Source: Galactobacter sp. (lineage in GTDB: Bacteria; Actinomycetota; Actinomycetes; Actinomycetales; Micrococcaceae). Taken from it: a stretch of 35,693 nt of DNA. The notes below the pieces were generated by a model that worked only from the letters and a program-made list of their open reading frames with translations, searched no databases and had not been told where the DNA came from. Location: assembly GCF_022712295.1 (NCBI RefSeq), contig NZ_JALAGT010000008.1, positions 1 through 35,693 of the forward strand. The letters run 5' to 3'. Below, piece after piece: positions 33,606 to 35,693 of this stretch. A program made the translations under genes and the position numbers. Numbering within the stretch: position 1 is the stretch's first letter; the number at the start of each line of letters is the position of its first letter.

Positions 33606-33923
33606 TCAGTCGCCCCGTCGGTGGAGCCAGTAGCCTGGTTTGCGGCCTTCGTGCGCGTAGGCGAGGATCAGGATCGAGTCTGGTTCCACGGTGTAGACGA
33701 TTCGGTAGGGGTAGCCGCGGACAGCCTTGCTGCGGATCACGGTTCCATCGTCAGCAGTCGTGAAGGGCGGTGCAGCATTCGGCCAGTCGGTGATGTCCTG
33801 TCGAGCGTTTTCTGCCCGGTCGATGAGCCTCAGACCGATCCCAGGCTCCTGCGCCTCGTACCAGCGCACCGCTGTGTCGAACTCGGCGACGGCTTCGGGA
33901 TGCTCCCGCTGCGGAAGGGTCAT
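33606..33923 (-). CDS. RelE/ParE-superfamily toxin
   Basis: The 105-residue product has the ParE/RelE fold: an N-terminal helix pair (HPEAVAEFDTAVRWYEAQEP then GIGLRLIDRAENARQDI) and a sheet region with VRGYPYRIVYTVEPDSILIL and AYAHEGRKPGYWLHR. The YRIVY strand and the final H-x-x-R-x-P-x-YW segment are the usual signature. Such toxins act on gyrase (ParE) or ribosome-bound mRNA (RelE); which applies here cannot be read. The start overlaps the antitoxin stop in ATGA, the normal order antitoxin then toxin. The gene appears complete and intact. Its stop directly abuts the truncated antitoxin frame of the dead PIN module. Confidence 0.85.
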   Translation of the reverse strand: MTLPQREHPEAVAEFDTAVRWYEAQEPGIGLRLIDRAENARQDITDWPNAAPPFTTADDGTVIRSKAVRGYPYRIVYTVEPDSILILAYAHEGRKPGYWLHRRGD

Positions 33924-34156
33924 GCGGTGAGTGAGGCGCGCAGACGTGCGTAGTGCTCGTCAGCGTCCACCAGCTCGGCTGCGCCATTGCGCACCTCCGC
34001 CAGTCGGCGGATGGCTTCTGCACGCCAGGCCTCATCGACCTCGCTCGTATCGTCTTCGTCGTGAAGGCTTTCAAGGAGAACGTTGGCGACGACCGAGCGC
34101 TGATCAGCATCGAGCGCGAGTGCGTCTCGGATCAGGGTTGCGGTGTTCGGTGTCAT
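33920..34156 (-). CDS. addiction-module antitoxin (RelB-like, CHP02574 type)
   Basis: The 78-residue product matches the short addiction-module antitoxin family: TLIRDALALDADQRSVVANV at the N-terminus, LLESLHDEDD, VDEAWRAEAIRRLAEVRNG and a DADEHYARLRASL end. These bind and neutralise the partner ParE/RelE toxin with the C-terminal helix and repress the operon. The ATG at 34156 is about 34 bases inside a GC-poor gap on the minus strand; no strong ribosome binding site is visible but the stop overlap with the toxin supports the frame. It is the first gene of the pair. Confidence 0.83.
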   Translation of the reverse strand: MTPNTATLIRDALALDADQRSVVANVLLESLHDEDDTSEVDEAWRAEAIRRLAEVRNGAAELVDADEHYARLRASLTA

Positions 34157-34189
34157 GTCCCCAAGTGTACTTCGAACTAGAACACGGGC

Positions 34190-34282
34190 CTAGGCACTGC
34201 TGGCCTCCGTAATGTTAGCGTTGACCTCGGTGAGCCAAGCGTTGATGTCGCTCAGTGCGTAGCGCGGCTCTCGCTTGGCTAT
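34190..34282 (-). pseudogene. possible C-terminus of an excisionase/HTH protein
   Basis: A minus-strand frame reads IAKREPRYALSDINAWLTEV and then a short tail ending in TAG at 34192-34190. RYALSDINAWL is a common C-terminal block of AlpA/MerR-type small HTH proteins, where the wing contacts DNA. An in-frame stop lies immediately upstream, and neighbouring frames look partly coding. The rest of the gap 34157-34550 shows no other gene. Confidence 0.3.
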
Positions 34283-34479
34283 TCAGACGACGTGGGGGCT
34301 CGCGTCCGATGTGCACCCAGTTGGGTCAGGTCCAGGAGTTGATGCGCTTCTCTCATGCCGGTACCTATGCAGTCACTTGCAGATTCGCTGTTACAACCCG
34401 GCTGGGGCGCGAAACCGGGGAGCACACCCACCATCGAAAGTGGGGACTAATACTGGGCAAAGCGGGGAGCGATACGACA

Positions 34480-34523
34480 AGGCCCGGATCCGCACATCTC
34501 TACGAATGCGCGGGTCCGGGCCT
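34480..34523 (-). terminator. terminator of nrdF
   Basis: AGGCCCGGATCCGC (34480-34493) pairs with 34510-34523 with one G-T wobble around a 16-base loop. It begins 28 bases after the nrdF stop on the minus strand. Confidence 0.7.
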
Positions 34524-34550
34524 CGATATCTCTCGTGAGAGGTGCCTACA

Positions 34551-35525
34551 TCAGAAGTCCCAGTCCTCGTCCTCAGTGTTCACGGCCTTGCCGATCACGT
34601 AGGAGGACCCGGAGCCAGAGAAGAAGTCGTGGTTCTCGTCGGCGTTCGGGGACAGTGCGGACAGGATGGCGGGGTTCACGTTCGTCACGGTGGACGGGAA
34701 CATGGCCTCGTAGCCCAGGTTCATCAGCGCCTTGTTGGCGTTGTAGTGCAGGAACTTCTTCACGTCCTCGGACAGTCCGACTCCGTCGTAGAGCGAGTGC
34801 GTGTACTGCACCTCATTCTCGTAGAGCTCGTAGAGCAGGTCGTAGGTGTAGTCCTTCAACTCGGCCTGACGATCCGCGGTCTCCTTCTCGAGGCCCTTCT
34901 GGAACTTGTAGCCGATGTAGTAGCCGTGCACGGCCTCGTCACGGATGATCAACCGGATCATGTCCGCGGTGTTGGTCAGCTTGGCGTGGGAGGACCAGTA
35001 CATGGGCAGGTAGAAGCCCGAGTAGAAGAGGAAGGACTCCAGCAGCGTGGACGCCACCTTCTTCTTCAACGGATCGGAGCCGTGGTAGTAGTCCATGACG
35101 ATGGAGGCCTTGCGCTGCAGATGCTCGTTCTCCAGCGACCAGCGGAAGGCGTCGTCGATCTGCTTGGTGGAGGCCAGCGTGGAGAAGATCGAGGAGTAGG
35201 ACTTCGCGTGCACCGACTCCATGGAGGCGATGTTGGTGTACACGGCCTCCTCGTGGGGAGTGATCGCATCCGGGATCAGTGCCACGGCGCCCACGGTGCC
35301 CTGGATGGTGTCCAGCAGCGTGAGACCGGTGAACACGCGCATGGTGAGGAGTTTCTCCTCCTCCGTCAGCGTGGCCCAGGACTGCACGTCGTTGGACACC
35401 GGCACCTTCTCAGGCAGCCAGAAGTTGTTCGTTAGGCGGTTCCACACCTCCACGTCCTTCTCGTCCTGGATCCGGTTCCAGTTGATGGCCTCGACCTTGC
35501 CGAGCAGCTTCACGCCGTCGCTCAT
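34551..35525 (-). CDS. nrdF: class Ib ribonucleotide reductase small subunit
   Basis: The 324-residue product is NrdF, which holds the dimetal-tyrosyl radical that lets NrdE reduce ribonucleoside diphosphates to deoxy forms. The ligands occur in exact family spacing: Asp72, Glu103, His106, Glu163, Glu197 and His200, with the radical Tyr110 in VHAKSYSSIFS (E. coli NrdF uses 67, 98, 101, 158, 192, 195 and 105). The C-terminus ends NTEDEDWDF, the acidic tail that docks on NrdE. GAGAGGAAAGA lies about eight bases before the ATG. NrdI, NrdH and NrdE are not in the window; they may lie beyond the right edge, and the hairpin at 35613-35647 may separate them from nrdF. Confidence 0.95.
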   Translation of the reverse strand: MSDGVKLLGKVEAINWNRIQDEKDVEVWNRLTNNFWLPEKVPVSNDVQSWATLTEEEKLLTMRVFTGLTLLDTIQGTVGAVALIPDAITPHEEAVYTNIASMESVHAKSYSSIFSTLASTKQIDDAFRWSLENEHLQRKASIVMDYYHGSDPLKKKVASTLLESFLFYSGFYLPMYWSSHAKLTNTADMIRLIIRDEAVHGYYIGYKFQKGLEKETADRQAELKDYTYDLLYELYENEVQYTHSLYDGVGLSEDVKKFLHYNANKALMNLGYEAMFPSTVTNVNPAILSALSPNADENHDFFSGSGSSYVIGKAVNTEDEDWDF

Positions 35526-35612
35526 CGTCGTCTCTTTCCTCTCCCCCGTGCGGGTGCCACCTGGGGTCTCTCACGCTCGTTCGTTGACGCCAATGCCCGA
35601 CGTCGTGTGGTG

Positions 35613-35647
35613 GGGTTGCGCCGGAACGTTACAGGACGGCGCAACCC
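35613..35647. terminator. hairpin upstream of nrdF
   Basis: GGGTTGCGCC (35613-35622) pairs perfectly with 35638-35647 around a 15-base loop. It may end an upstream minus-strand transcript or form part of the nrdF leader. I see no NrdR-type box. The remaining bases to the right edge hold no gene I can support. Confidence 0.45.
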
Positions 35648-35693
35648 GCATGGAAGATAAGAGACTTAAGAACCCGCAGCCATAGCCCGCGGG

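Overview
The window reads as chromosomal DNA from a high-GC actinobacterium, most likely a Micrococcaceae relative (inference). Support: strong G/C third-position bias, several starts that look leaderless (a TANNNT box six bases before the start codon), GTG/TTG starts, an Arr-type rifamycin ADP-ribosyltransferase, a class Ib NrdF, a Dps with a long N-terminal tail, and quinone-type D-lactate dehydrogenase. I saw no tRNA, rRNA, CRISPR array, transposase or integrase.

1-7.4 kb: edge-truncated acyl-CoA thioesterase and an unrecognised protein with a degenerate 5' end (minus); DHA2-type efflux pump; a 35-codon ORF overlapping dps; a 19-bp perfect hairpin; a minus operon of flavoprotein reductase and SDR; then small stress-type genes (ChaB-like, an acidic protein, GlsB/YeaQ). 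7.4-8.2 kb holds no intact gene but contains a wrecked LigD polymerase-domain fragment. 8.2-16.6 kb: DUF808 membrane protein, ABC exporter, DsbA-family protein, metal P-type ATPase, D-lactate dehydrogenase, arr and a DUF1801 protein.

16.7-23.2 kb is the first accessory block. Three tightly overlapping minus-strand genes encode a DUF6361-like protein, a phospholipase-D-type (two HxK motifs) protein and a large SF2 helicase. The block lies between two direct copies of the 5' end of a GH1 beta-glucosidase gene: the intact gene at 23.28 kb and a decayed, 55-bp-deleted copy at 16.68 kb. This trio is the best candidate here for an under-described defence system. 23.3-27.1 kb returns to ordinary genes: beta-glucosidase, a coupled MFS transporter, and a secreted protein with two SH3-like repeats and a C39-like peptidase domain.

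27.3-34.3 kb is a second accessory block on the minus strand: a ParE/antitoxin pair, wrecked PIN-toxin and antitoxin genes, a 1,672-residue single-chain Type ISP restriction-modification enzyme with an AT-rich target-recognition region, and an AT-rich two-helix membrane protein downstream of it. The window ends with nrdF, encoding the class Ib ribonucleotide reductase small subunit, with its own terminator.
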